Below, in pieces: positions 8,802 through 16,118 of a stretch of 64,000 nt of DNA. This DNA is from Arenibacter sp. 6A1 (GTDB lineage: Bacteria > Bacteroidota > Bacteroidia > Flavobacteriales > Flavobacteriaceae). The notes below the pieces were generated by a model. The model was not told the origin of the DNA. It did no database searches and saw only the letters and a program-made list of their open reading frames with translations. Each line of letters opens with the position of its first letter. Position 1 is the first letter of the stretch. The stretch spans positions 1 to 64,000 of the forward strand of contig NZ_JAAXCQ010000019.1 of assembly GCF_012272855.1 (NCBI RefSeq), written 5' to 3'. The position numbers and the translations under genes were made by a program.

Positions 8802-9953
8802 ATGCTATTTAAGGATATTTTAGGGCTTTCCCATATTAAAAATCATTTGACTTCCAGTACCGATGCCGGCCGTATACCACATGCCCAGCTTTTTGTTGGT
8901 CCCGAAGGTTGCGGAACCCTGCCATTGGCCATCAGTTATGCGCAATACATTCTCTGTGGAAATACGGGGGGTGAAAACGATAATGGCAATCAAGCTTGCA
9001 ATGTAAAGGTCAATGCCTTGTCGCATCCCGACCTGCATTTTGTTTTTCCGGTTGCCAATTCCGAAAAAGTAAAGAGTCACCCCGTAAGCGACCTGTTTAT
9101 ACAAGAATGGCGACAGTTTGTTCAGGAACAACCCTACGGCAACCTTTTCGATTGGTATAAAACAATAGGAATAGAGAACAAACAAGGATTGATAGGGGTA
9201 GATGAGGCCCACGACATCGTAAAAAAATTAACCTTAAAATCCTATGAAGGAGGGTATAAGGTAATGATTATTTGGATGGCCGATAAAATGAATACCAGTG
9301 CGGCCAACAAGCTTTTAAAATTAATAGAAGAGCCTCCCCACAAAACTATCTTTATCCTAATTGCCGAAGAAGAGGAACAGATATTACAGACCATCCGGTC
9401 TCGCTGTCAGGTATTGCACTTCCCTCCCCTGGCCGAGGAGGATATTGCCCAAGCCTTGACCGAAAAAGGAATGAGCAGACAGGATGCCTTGGGGGTTGCC
9501 CATGAAGCCAATGGCAACTTTAACAAGGCCCTCGATTTTATGAACAACGAATCGGAGGATAAGGTGTTCGAAAAATGGTTTGTACAATGGGTGCGAAGTG
9601 CCTTTAAGGCCAAGGGAAACAAAGCGGCCATACACGACCTAATTGGCTGGAGCGAAGTGGTTGCCAAAACAGGTAGGGAAACCCAAAAGAAATTCTTGAA
9701 ATACTGCCTGTCCGTAATGCGCCAAGCCCTATTGATCAACTACAATACGGAATCCCTGGCCTATATGCAAATACATGTGGAAGGGTTCCAGATCGAGAAA
9801 TTTGCCCCCTTTGTGCACGGCAATAATATTCTGCCCATCGTTCAGGAATTGGAAGATGCCATTTACCATATTGAGCGCAACGGGAATTCTAAGATCATTT
9901 TAATGGACCTCTCCATTAAGCTCACCCGCCTCCTACATAAAAAAGCAGTATAA
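8802..9953 (+). CDS. holB: DNA polymerase III subunit delta' (clamp loader)
   Basis: A 383-residue delta' subunit of the clamp-loader complex, which opens the sliding clamp at primer ends. The AAA+ fold is visible: GPEGCGT (33-39) stands where a P-loop would be but lacks the lysine, as expected for an ATP-inactive delta' subunit. Next come GVDEAHDIV and the SRC motif (IRSRCQVLHFP). Only two cysteines (CGN and QACN) remain where many delta' proteins have a four-Cys zinc module. The C-terminal helical collar domain is present. A DoxX-like gene follows after 29 bp and may be co-transcribed. Confidence 0.9.
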   Translation: MLFKDILGLSHIKNHLTSSTDAGRIPHAQLFVGPEGCGTLPLAISYAQYILCGNTGGENDNGNQACNVKVNALSHPDLHFVFPVANSEKVKSHPVSDLFIQEWRQFVQEQPYGNLFDWYKTIGIENKQGLIGVDEAHDIVKKLTLKSYEGGYKVMIIWMADKMNTSAANKLLKLIEEPPHKTIFILIAEEEEQILQTIRSRCQVLHFPPLAEEDIAQALTEKGMSRQDALGVAHEANGNFNKALDFMNNESEDKVFEKWFVQWVRSAFKAKGNKAAIHDLIGWSEVVAKTGRETQKKFLKYCLSVMRQALLINYNTESLAYMQIHVEGFQIEKFAPFVHGNNILPIVQELEDAIYHIERNGNSKIILMDLSIKLTRLLHKKAV

Positions 9954-9982
9954 TATAACCTAAAACCAAATAATTGAAGCTT

Positions 9983-10378
9983 ATGGAATATTTGTACAAC
10001 TACGCCACGGAATTGCTTTTATTACTTTTCCTATTTATAACTTTTGCCCAAAGCGCCATTGATAAAACCTTGGATTGGAAGGGCAATATAACATGGTTAA
10101 AAGGGCATTTTTCCCAGACGCCGGTTAAAAACATAGTGCCTGCATTATTGGCCATTGTACTGGTTACCGAAATATTTGCCGGAGTGCTTTGTATCCTTGG
10201 ATTTTTCCAGATTGCCATTCAGGGCGAGAATACTTTGGCATTTTCCGGGGCGGTCATTTCTTGCCTAACTTTATTGATGTTATTGTTCGGGCAGCGCTTG
10301 GCCAAGGATTATGAAGGCGCCAAAACCATTGCCGTTTATTTTATCCCCGCTATATTTTTAGTGTTCCTATTGCAATAA
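9983..10378 (+). CDS. DoxX-like small membrane protein
   Basis: A 131-residue protein with four hydrophobic segments (about 8-25, 50-72, 82-102 and 113-130), in the size and layout of the DoxX / DoxD-like family. I placed the start at ATG 9983 (MEYLYNYATE) and not at the in-frame TTG 9 bp upstream. Family members are poorly defined; some are linked to quinone or thiol redox reactions in the membrane. It lies 29 bp after holB on the same strand. The family call is by general pattern and not by a decisive motif. Confidence 0.65.
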   Translation: MEYLYNYATELLLLLFLFITFAQSAIDKTLDWKGNITWLKGHFSQTPVKNIVPALLAIVLVTEIFAGVLCILGFFQIAIQGENTLAFSGAVISCLTLLMLLFGQRLAKDYEGAKTIAVYFIPAIFLVFLLQ

Positions 10379-10486
10379 TACACTAAGAACCATTCGCAGG
10401 CCGGGAAGGCGACTATTTTAAGTTGCAATTAAAGAGCATATCTTTATTATCTAAACCCTTTCCCTAGGTTTTGCAAAAAGCGTAAG

Positions 10487-10536
10487 ACAGGCTTTGTTGA
10501 GTTACCAAAAAGGTAGTTTGACAAAGCCTGTTTTTT
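10487..10536 (+). terminator. Terminator after the DoxX-like gene
   Basis: An 11-bp perfect stem (ACAGGCTTTGT at 10487-10497, ACAAAGCCTGT at 10521-10531) with a further inner pairing (TACC/GGTA) in the loop, followed by a T run. It lies about 110 bp past the stop codon. Confidence 0.75.
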
Positions 10537-10735
10537 ATGCGAATAATTTTATAAAACGTAAACCTTTTCGCGGACTCCCTAGTGGCAACAAGGCTAAAGA
10601 TGCTGCGGTACAATGGACAGGTATTTTGTGCCCCAGGACTTTATAGCTCATAGCATCGGGCAACTGATTAAAGAAGGATTTTTCCATTGCTCCTTGTCTA
10701 TTGATTATTTGTCCATAGTTCCTTGAAAATAATTT

Positions 10736-11218
10736 GGGCGTTCCCCTAGCGGGTCAGGCCCTTGGCTATATCCCTTGCGATGCTGCGGGGATGCCGCCGC
10801 GGTCCTTAACGCGACATTCAATAAACAATTATCAAGGAAACAACTTTTTAATGTTACCATTAGAAAATGAGCTCACTTCAATATTTGTACATGGTTATTG
10901 GTGAATATGGGGGTATTGTTATTACCTCGATAACAAGATAACCTTATAACTGAAATCTTTGTTTATTGAAATTGGCTTTCTCTGTTTCAGCACTCCAATT
11001 CATAGTTATACAGTCTATTCTCTCTTCTCTTTTCTTTCTTCCAATTGCTTATTGCTTATTGTACATTGATTTAGCCCCTTACTACAAATGCAAGTCGTTG
11101 CATTTCCAAAGCGGTCCTCTCTTTTCTCTTTTCTCTCTTCTCTCTTCTCTCTTCTCTCTTCTCTTTTATCCAATTGCTAATTCGTCCACTTAAAAAGCGC
11201 TCCCTTAGGGAACGCCCC
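10736..11218. repeat. Composite inverted-repeat element, copy 1 (483 bp)
   Basis: The left end is block A (10736-10812): it begins GGGCGTTCCCC, contains CTTGGCTATATCCCTTGC and GGGGATGCCGCCGCGGTCC, and ends TAACGC. The right end (about 11196-11218) is the same block inverted but cut down to its two tips, AAGCGCTCCCTTAGGGAACGCCC. Inside are block D (10836-10911, around TTAGAAAATGAGCTCACTTC) and block B (11074-11127, GCCCCTTACTACAAATGCAA and GCGGTCCTCTC). Block B runs into a CT microsatellite (about 11106-11165). No coding frame is conserved among copies. Copies 2 and 3 are at 22555-23177 and 53468-54001. The rest of the gap (10537-10735, 11219-11251) shows nothing further. Confidence 0.8.
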
Positions 11219-11251
11219 AAAAATAACCGTACAATTTACAGCTCTTGTTAC

Positions 11252-11291
11252 TACAAAAAAAAAGTCCCGACAACCAGGTTATCGGGACTTT
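11252..11291 (-). terminator. Terminator of the Skp-like gene
   Basis: A perfect 10-bp stem (AAAGTCCCGA at 11261-11270, TCGGGACTTT at 11282-11291) is followed on the minus strand by a run of nine T. It begins 22 bp past the stop of the Skp-like gene. Confidence 0.9.
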
Positions 11292-11313
11292 AGTATTTAG
11301 AAAAAATTACGTT

Positions 11314-11820
11314 TTACTTCTTGTAATTTTCGTTTAATATTTTCACGACCGCATCGGTTACATCATTGGCGTCCGTTCCGTAAAGAACACTACCGCCTTC
11401 GCCCCCGCTCAAAATAAACGAGTATCCGTTTGCTTTTCCGTAGGCCTTGATTTCTCTTTTTACATTGCTTACCAAGCTATCCATTTCTACCTGGCCCTGC
11501 ATTTGTAACTGCTGCTCTTCTTGCTGCAATTGCTGCCCTATTATCTGACTGCGTTGTTGCAACTTTCCGTATTCTTCTTGAGCTTTGGCTTGAGACATTT
11601 TTTCTGCCCTGCCCTGAAAATCCTGTGCCTCTAACTGAAACGCCTGTGAGATACTATCCCTCTTTTTTCCAAAAGCTTCCGACTTCGTTTTAAACCTGGC
11701 TTCGATATCTAATTTCTCCTTATAGGATTCCATCAACTTCACATTATCTACAAAACCTATTTTTTCTTGTTGGCACGATGCGAAACCGATTAGGGCCATT
11801 ACCAAAACTATTTTTTTCAT
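11314..11820 (-). CDS. OmpH/Skp-family lipoprotein
   Basis: A 168-residue OmpH/Skp-like protein. The start is the internal ATG at 11820 (MKKIVLVMALIGFASC): it gives a clean lipoprotein signal with lipobox GFASC, while the longer frame adds an implausible leader that covers the promoter. After Cys-16 comes IGFVDNVKLMESYKEKLD, typical of Skp strand 1. A long Gln/Glu-rich coiled-coil arm follows (about 35-120), then a C-terminal strand (YSFILSGGEGGSVLYG) that closes the trimer body. Skp chaperones hold unfolded outer-membrane proteins in the periplasm; a lipid anchor would tether this one to a membrane. It is monocistronic, with its own promoter and terminator. Confidence 0.85.
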   Translation of the reverse strand: MKKIVLVMALIGFASCQQEKIGFVDNVKLMESYKEKLDIEARFKTKSEAFGKKRDSISQAFQLEAQDFQGRAEKMSQAKAQEEYGKLQQRSQIIGQQLQQEEQQLQMQGQVEMDSLVSNVKREIKAYGKANGYSFILSGGEGGSVLYGTDANDVTDAVVKILNENYKK

Positions 11821-11844
11821 TTTAACTTTATTTATAAATTTTAT

Positions 11845-11852
11845 CAAAAATA
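11845..11852 (-). promoter_or_regulatory. -7 promoter element of the Skp-like gene
   Basis: The minus strand reads TATTTTTG, an exact TAnnTTTG match, 24 bp before the chosen ATG. It supports the internal start, because the longer frame would run across it. No clear -33 element is seen. Confidence 0.45.
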
Positions 11853-12116
11853 GAAAAGGTTTTTTAATAACTGGAAAAATTATTGGCAATCCTTCATCCT
11901 TTTAATTTTTTGGTTGCTGCATTCCAAATGAAGGGCACCCCTCAAAAACAGCCCTGAAACTATTATAACAAAAACCTATGGTAACCCCATGGTTCCATAA
12001 GCCTTAGGTATAAAGATCGGCCTTTTAATACACTTGTTTTAAGCGGAATCTCAATTTTTTAATATTCCTATATCTCCCCTTAGTAGAAAATCGCGCAAAA
12101 GGGCTTAAAATGCGTT

Positions 12117-12944
12117 TTAGCTCCTTTTTAGGACATATATAAGGGAAGAATACTCTTTGGTGCGCATAGCGGACAGATTAGACCAGAGTCCGACCAAAAA
12201 TGCCTTGATCGGGTTTTGTTTTCCCGACTTGTATTTTTCAGAAAGCAAGGAAACATAAAAGGCGTCGAATATCATGGGCTTGGTTTTTACCACTTCCATT
12301 CCTTGGGCAGAAAAAAGTTGCCGTATACTTTGTCTAGAAAAATGCCAAAGGTGTCTGGGCACATCATAGGCCGCCCAATATTTTTTATAGTGGGCCGCAT
12401 CATAGGATTTAAAATTGGGCACGGCGATTACCAAGGTACCGGTCTCGGAAAGGAGCCCGACCAATTGTTGAATCTGTTCTTCCAAGTTGGGCAAATGCTC
12501 CAACACATGCCAAAGGGTGATGAGTTCGTATTTTTTCCCGGGCAACGCCCCTAGCTCGCTATAGAGTGTCAATCCTTTTTCTGCGGCTTTCGCTTTTGCC
12601 AGATCGCTAGGCTCTACTCCGTCTGTCTCCCAGCCGTGTTTTGTTGCCAGGGCCAAAAAATCGCCCGTCCCCGCCCCTACATCCAAGACCGATTTCTTAT
12701 CGCCGGCATAAGAAGTAATGAGGGCAAGCTTGCGATCTAGGTTGTACCCTTTGACGGCCTGGTACATTTTTTCGAACCAATTGTTCTTGGCATCGGTATG
12801 GGAAATATAATCTTGGCTCTCGTAATACTTGGCCAGGTTTTCTGGTTGGGGTTCCGTCACCAGCATGTCCTTTTCCAGATCGTGCATTAATTGAAACTGT
12901 TCTCCCGTTAGGGTATAATCTTCACTGTTTAAATAAAACTTCAT
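12117..12944 (-). CDS. Class I SAM-dependent methyltransferase
   Basis: A 275-residue methyltransferase. Motif I is VLDVGAGTGDFLA (about 90-102), the acidic end of strand 2 is TDGVEPSD, and the motif after strand 4 is LITLWHVLEHLPN. Together these place it in the Methyltransf_11/12/23 superfamily, which often acts on quinone, lipid or polysaccharide precursors; the substrate cannot be told from sequence. The N-terminal 80 residues (YLNSEDYTLTGEQFQLMHD) are a flavobacterial extension containing a short DYISH segment. Its start overlaps the end of the lipoprotein gene by 23 bp, so the two are probably translated from one mRNA. Confidence 0.85.
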   Translation of the reverse strand: MKFYLNSEDYTLTGEQFQLMHDLEKDMLVTEPQPENLAKYYESQDYISHTDAKNNWFEKMYQAVKGYNLDRKLALITSYAGDKKSVLDVGAGTGDFLALATKHGWETDGVEPSDLAKAKAAEKGLTLYSELGALPGKKYELITLWHVLEHLPNLEEQIQQLVGLLSETGTLVIAVPNFKSYDAAHYKKYWAAYDVPRHLWHFSRQSIRQLFSAQGMEVVKTKPMIFDAFYVSLLSEKYKSGKQNPIKAFLVGLWSNLSAMRTKEYSSLIYVLKRS

Positions 12945-13470
12945 GGTTCTGCTGCGTGACTAAATATTCGTTCTTCAGATTACGAAGATACTTTAAAACG
13001 ACAGTTCTTGAAAGCGAATTTTCAAGCAGGCAATCTTCTTCAAAATCGCTGTAGACTTCTATCCCGATATAGTAATTATCCTTCCTAATTTCTTCCGGAT
13101 CCCTTTCTTCCCCCTCTTGGATATTTAGGGCTGCGTTAAAGAAGGAATCGAACAGCAAGGGAAAGAAATTTATATGCTTGGTCGGAATCTGAATTTCATA
13201 AAAGGAAAAGAAATATTGATCTTGAGCAATGGTAAATGGAACGTCGTCCATCACATTTTCGTCCCCTAGTTGAAACTTGGAATTGACAAAATTATAAAAT
13301 GCAGTAGCCTCTTTTGGATCTTGGAATAAAAACAACTGCCGCTTGGGCAAGCCACGTTTAAATTTCTTCCCTTGGCTAATTTTATAGTCTTCTATCCTCG
13401 GGGCAATCCGCAAAGGGATACAGGAAAAACACAGACCCCCTATCAATAAAACTAGCAGTATTCTTTTCAT
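12922..13470 (-). CDS. Predicted lipoprotein, function unknown
   Basis: A 182-residue protein with a lipoprotein signal (MKRILLVLLIGGLCFSC; Cys-17 is the likely lipidation site). The rest is soluble and rich in Phe and charged residues (FKRGLPKRQLFLFQDPKEA, FFPLLFDSFFNAAL), with no domain that I recognise. The 3' end overlaps the methyltransferase start by 23 bp on the same strand, which suggests coupled translation. Envelope location is inferred from the lipobox. Confidence 0.75.
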   Translation of the reverse strand: MKRILLVLLIGGLCFSCIPLRIAPRIEDYKISQGKKFKRGLPKRQLFLFQDPKEATAFYNFVNSKFQLGDENVMDDVPFTIAQDQYFFSFYEIQIPTKHINFFPLLFDSFFNAALNIQEGEERDPEEIRKDNYYIGIEVYSDFEEDCLLENSLSRTVVLKYLRNLKNEYLVTQQNHEVLFKQ

Positions 13471-13676
13471 AGGTAGTTCCTATTTGTTTTTTTATCGGCC
13501 CTATGTCATTCGCATATCCTTGGCCCTGTTTTGGACCGGCTATCGGTCGTGCTCATTTTATAATGGCAGCTTAAAATCGCCCATCAACAAAGAGCGAAAT
13601 ACCCGTTTGAAAAAGGTCGCCATCCCCTCTTCTTCCGCACCGTTTCCAATGGAAATATCCCCACAAAAACCAAGCC

Positions 13677-13718
13677 GTAAAAAAGGGCATTTACTTCCTT
13701 TTAAAAGTAAACACCCTT
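13677..13718 (-). terminator. Terminator downstream of mnmG
   Basis: A 7-bp stem (TTTACTT at 13690-13696, AAGTAAA at 13705-13711) is extended after a 2-by-2 internal loop by AAGGG / CCCTT. On the minus strand it is followed by CCCTTTTTTACGG. It lies about 110 bp past the mnmG stop and beyond the parS-like palindrome. The rest of 13471-13824 shows no gene that I can support. Confidence 0.6.
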
Positions 13719-13776
13719 CTTATTAAAGTGGTCTTATCGGGCTTTAAAAAGCACCGAACACCATATGTTGTTTCAG

Positions 13777-13798
13777 CAATGTTCCACGTGGAACATTG
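13777..13798. promoter_or_regulatory. parS-like palindrome, site 1
   Basis: A perfect 22-bp palindrome whose core is TGTTCCACGTGGAACA (13780-13795), flanked by CAA and TTG. The core differs from the common ParB site TGTTTCACGTGAAACA at two symmetric positions only. It lies 27 bp past the mnmG stop codon. ParB sites spread ParB and recruit SMC near the replication origin; here that role is inferred from sequence, as parA and parB are not in the window. Confidence 0.7.
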
Positions 13799-13824
13799 TA
13801 AAATGCTCTACGCCTCCTTCCTTA

Positions 13825-15693
13825 TTATCGGCCCATAAAGACCAACAAAACGCTGATATCGCTAGGAGATACTCCGCTTATTCTGGACGCCTGTGAAATA
13901 CTCACCGGACGTATGCTCTGCAGTTTTTCGCGCGCTTCGAACGACAGGGACTTAAGTTTGGTGTAATCAAAATCCTCAGGGATTTTGATATTCTCCAAGC
14001 GCTGAAGCTTGTCCGCATTGTTCTTTTCCTTGGCGATATAACCCGAGTATTTTACCTGAATTTCTGCCTGCTCCATCACCTCTCTGTTCAGTTCATTTTC
14101 CTTCACAAAAGAGGATACCGAGTCTAACTGCATCATGTGATCCATGGTTACCCTTGGCCTGGAAAAAACCTTAAATAACTTGTCCGGTTGCTTCACTGTA
14201 GAAGACTCCACACTCTCTAAAATCGGATTTATTTCGTCCGGTTTAAAACTGGTTTCCCTAAAGAAATTCACGAAAGATTCGGATTTTGCCTCCTTCTCCT
14301 CCATTCTTTCCAAGCGTTCTTTAGTGGCCAATCCAATTTCAAAACTCTTTGGTGTTAATCTTAAGTCGGCGTTATCCTGACGTAAAAGGGTACGGTATTC
14401 TGCCCTAGAAGTAAACATTCTATACGGCTCTTCGGTACCTTTTGTAATCAGATCATCTATCAAAACACCAATATACGCCTCGTCTCTTTGTAGCACAAAA
14501 GGATCTTTTTCGTGCACTTTTAGGTGGGCATTTATACCTGCCATCAACCCTTGGGAAGCGGCCTCTTCATATCCTGTGGTACCATTAATCTGTCCCGCAA
14601 AAAACAGGTTCTCTATAGATTTGGTCTCCAGGGTATGCTTCAATTGTGTAGGTGGAAAGTAGTCGTATTCTATGGCGTATCCAGGTCTAAAGAACTTGAC
14701 GTTTTCGAATCCACGAACAGACCTCAATGCTTTAAACTGCACATCTTCGGGCAAGGAAGTAGAGAAGCCGTTTACATAAACTTCCACCGTATTCCATCCC
14801 TCTGGTTCTACAAAAAGCTGATGGCTATCCTTGTCCGCAAAACGGTTGATCTTATCTTCTATAGAAGGACAATATCTAGGCCCTAAACTCTTAATTCTAC
14901 CGTTGAACATAGGGGACCTATCAAAGCCTTCGCGCAACAAATCGTGCACCAAAGCAGAGGTATGCGACATATGGCAATCGCGCTGATGTGTCAGGGCCTT
15001 GGTATCCATATAGGAGAATTTCTCGGGCACAACATCTCCTGGCTGTGGTATCATCACCGAATAATCTAGCGATCTTCCATCTACTCTAGGAGGCGTTCCC
15101 GTCTTCATTCTTCCACTTTCGAACCCTAAAGATGTTAGCTGTTCCGTGATTCCGGTTGCGGCCTTTTCTCCGGCCCTACCCCCGCCAAACTGCTTGTCGC
15201 CAATATGGATAAGCCCGTTTAAGAAGGTACCATTGGTAAGGACAACCGACTTGGATCTTATTCGCAGACCAAGGGAGGTAACCACCCCCGCTACCCGATC
15301 GTTTTCTATGATCAGCCCGGAAACCATATCCTGGTAGAAATCACAATTCGGGGTGTTTTCCAATGCTATTCTCCATTCTTCTGCAAAGCGCATTCTATCG
15401 CTTTGGGCACGTGGACTCCACATGGCAGGCCCTTTGCTTTTGTTCAGCATTTTAAACTGAATGGCACTTTTATCGGTAATAATACCGCTGTAACCGCCCA
15501 GAGCATCGATCTCTCGAACGATCTGTCCTTTGGCAATTCCGCCCATGGCCGGGTTACAGGACATCTGTCCTATATTCTGCAGGTTCATGGTCACCAACAA
15601 GGTGCTAGAACCCATATTCGCAGCAGCTGCCGCCGCCTCGGCTCCGGCATGTCCGCCACCAACTACTATAACGTCGTACTGTGTATCAAACAT
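13825..15693 (-). CDS. mnmG: tRNA modification enzyme MnmG (GidA)
   Basis: A 622-residue FAD protein that works with MnmE to place the 5-carboxymethylaminomethyl group on U34 of certain tRNAs. The FAD-binding motif is VVGGGHAGAEAAAAAA near the N-terminus, followed by NPAMGGIAKGQIVREIDALGG (two parts), TGTPPRVDGRS, and the GTTGYEEAASQGLMAGINA segment that binds FAD. The C-terminal helical domain (MnmE/tRNA contact) is complete, ending RISGVSPSDISVLLVFMGR. It is flanked on both sides by parS-like palindromes. It follows ybeY by 5 bp in an operon with the DUF4175 gene. Confidence 0.97.
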   Translation of the reverse strand: MFDTQYDVIVVGGGHAGAEAAAAAANMGSSTLLVTMNLQNIGQMSCNPAMGGIAKGQIVREIDALGGYSGIITDKSAIQFKMLNKSKGPAMWSPRAQSDRMRFAEEWRIALENTPNCDFYQDMVSGLIIENDRVAGVVTSLGLRIRSKSVVLTNGTFLNGLIHIGDKQFGGGRAGEKAATGITEQLTSLGFESGRMKTGTPPRVDGRSLDYSVMIPQPGDVVPEKFSYMDTKALTHQRDCHMSHTSALVHDLLREGFDRSPMFNGRIKSLGPRYCPSIEDKINRFADKDSHQLFVEPEGWNTVEVYVNGFSTSLPEDVQFKALRSVRGFENVKFFRPGYAIEYDYFPPTQLKHTLETKSIENLFFAGQINGTTGYEEAASQGLMAGINAHLKVHEKDPFVLQRDEAYIGVLIDDLITKGTEEPYRMFTSRAEYRTLLRQDNADLRLTPKSFEIGLATKERLERMEEKEAKSESFVNFFRETSFKPDEINPILESVESSTVKQPDKLFKVFSRPRVTMDHMMQLDSVSSFVKENELNREVMEQAEIQVKYSGYIAKEKNNADKLQRLENIKIPEDFDYTKLKSLSFEAREKLQSIRPVSISQASRISGVSPSDISVLLVFMGR

Positions 15694-15698
15694 AATCT

Positions 15699-16118
15699 CT
15701 AATGTTCCACGTGGAACAATTTAATTTTTTCGTTTTCTTTTTCTCTCATCAAAGCGGCCTCCTGCTCGCTTTTATCCTTATACCCCAAAAGATGCAGCAC
15801 CCCATGGGCCATAACCCTCAACAACTCCTGATCAAAATCGACCCCGTATTCCTTAGCGTTCTCCCGCACCCTTTCCACGGAGATAAAAATGTCCCCAGAA
15901 ATACTGCTGCCCTCGCTGTACTGAAAGGTAATGATATCGGTATAGGTGTCGTGATCTAGATACTCCTGATTAATTTTCAAGAGGTATTCGTCATCGCAAA
16001 AAATGTACTCCAAGGGCCCACAAGAACTGTTTTCCGAAGCCACTATTTGGGTCAACCAATCCGCATATTGCTCCTTGTTAGGGATACTAAACTCGCACTC
16101 GTAATGAAAATCAATCAT
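15699..16118 (-). CDS. ybeY: Endoribonuclease YbeY
   Basis: A 139-residue metal-dependent endoribonuclease that acts in 16S rRNA 3' maturation and ribosome quality control. The signature is AHGVLHLLGYKDK: H105 and H109 match the first two zinc ligands, but the third place, His in E. coli (HGxLHLxGYDH), is Asp-115 here. Asp can bind zinc, so activity is not excluded. The DTYTDIITFQYSEG and GDIFIS strands are typical. The gene start overlaps the DUF4175 gene by 8 bp, and the stop is 5 bp before mnmG. Its last codons form parS-like site 2. Confidence 0.92.
   Translation of the reverse strand: MIDFHYECEFSIPNKEQYADWLTQIVASENSSCGPLEYIFCDDEYLLKINQEYLDHDTYTDIITFQYSEGSSISGDIFISVERVRENAKEYGVDFDQELLRVMAHGVLHLLGYKDKSEQEAALMREKENEKIKLFHVEH
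15703..15718. promoter_or_regulatory. parS-like palindrome, site 2 (inside the 3' end of ybeY)
   Basis: TGTTCCACGTGGAACA again, identical to the core of site 1, 9 bp upstream of the mnmG ATG. On the minus strand it encodes the last residues of YbeY (FHVEH), so the site overlaps coding sequence. Two identical 16-bp palindromes 1.9 kb apart around one gene are very unlikely by chance. Confidence 0.7.

Noticed and set aside
10966-11193. 75-codon frame with Leu/Ser/Phe repeats
   Set aside because: It is the translation of block B and its CT microsatellite inside composite element 1.
13484-13726. 80-codon frame between the lipoprotein gene and mnmG
   Set aside because: The 3' end overlaps the terminator hairpin; composition is not protein-like and no start signal is seen.
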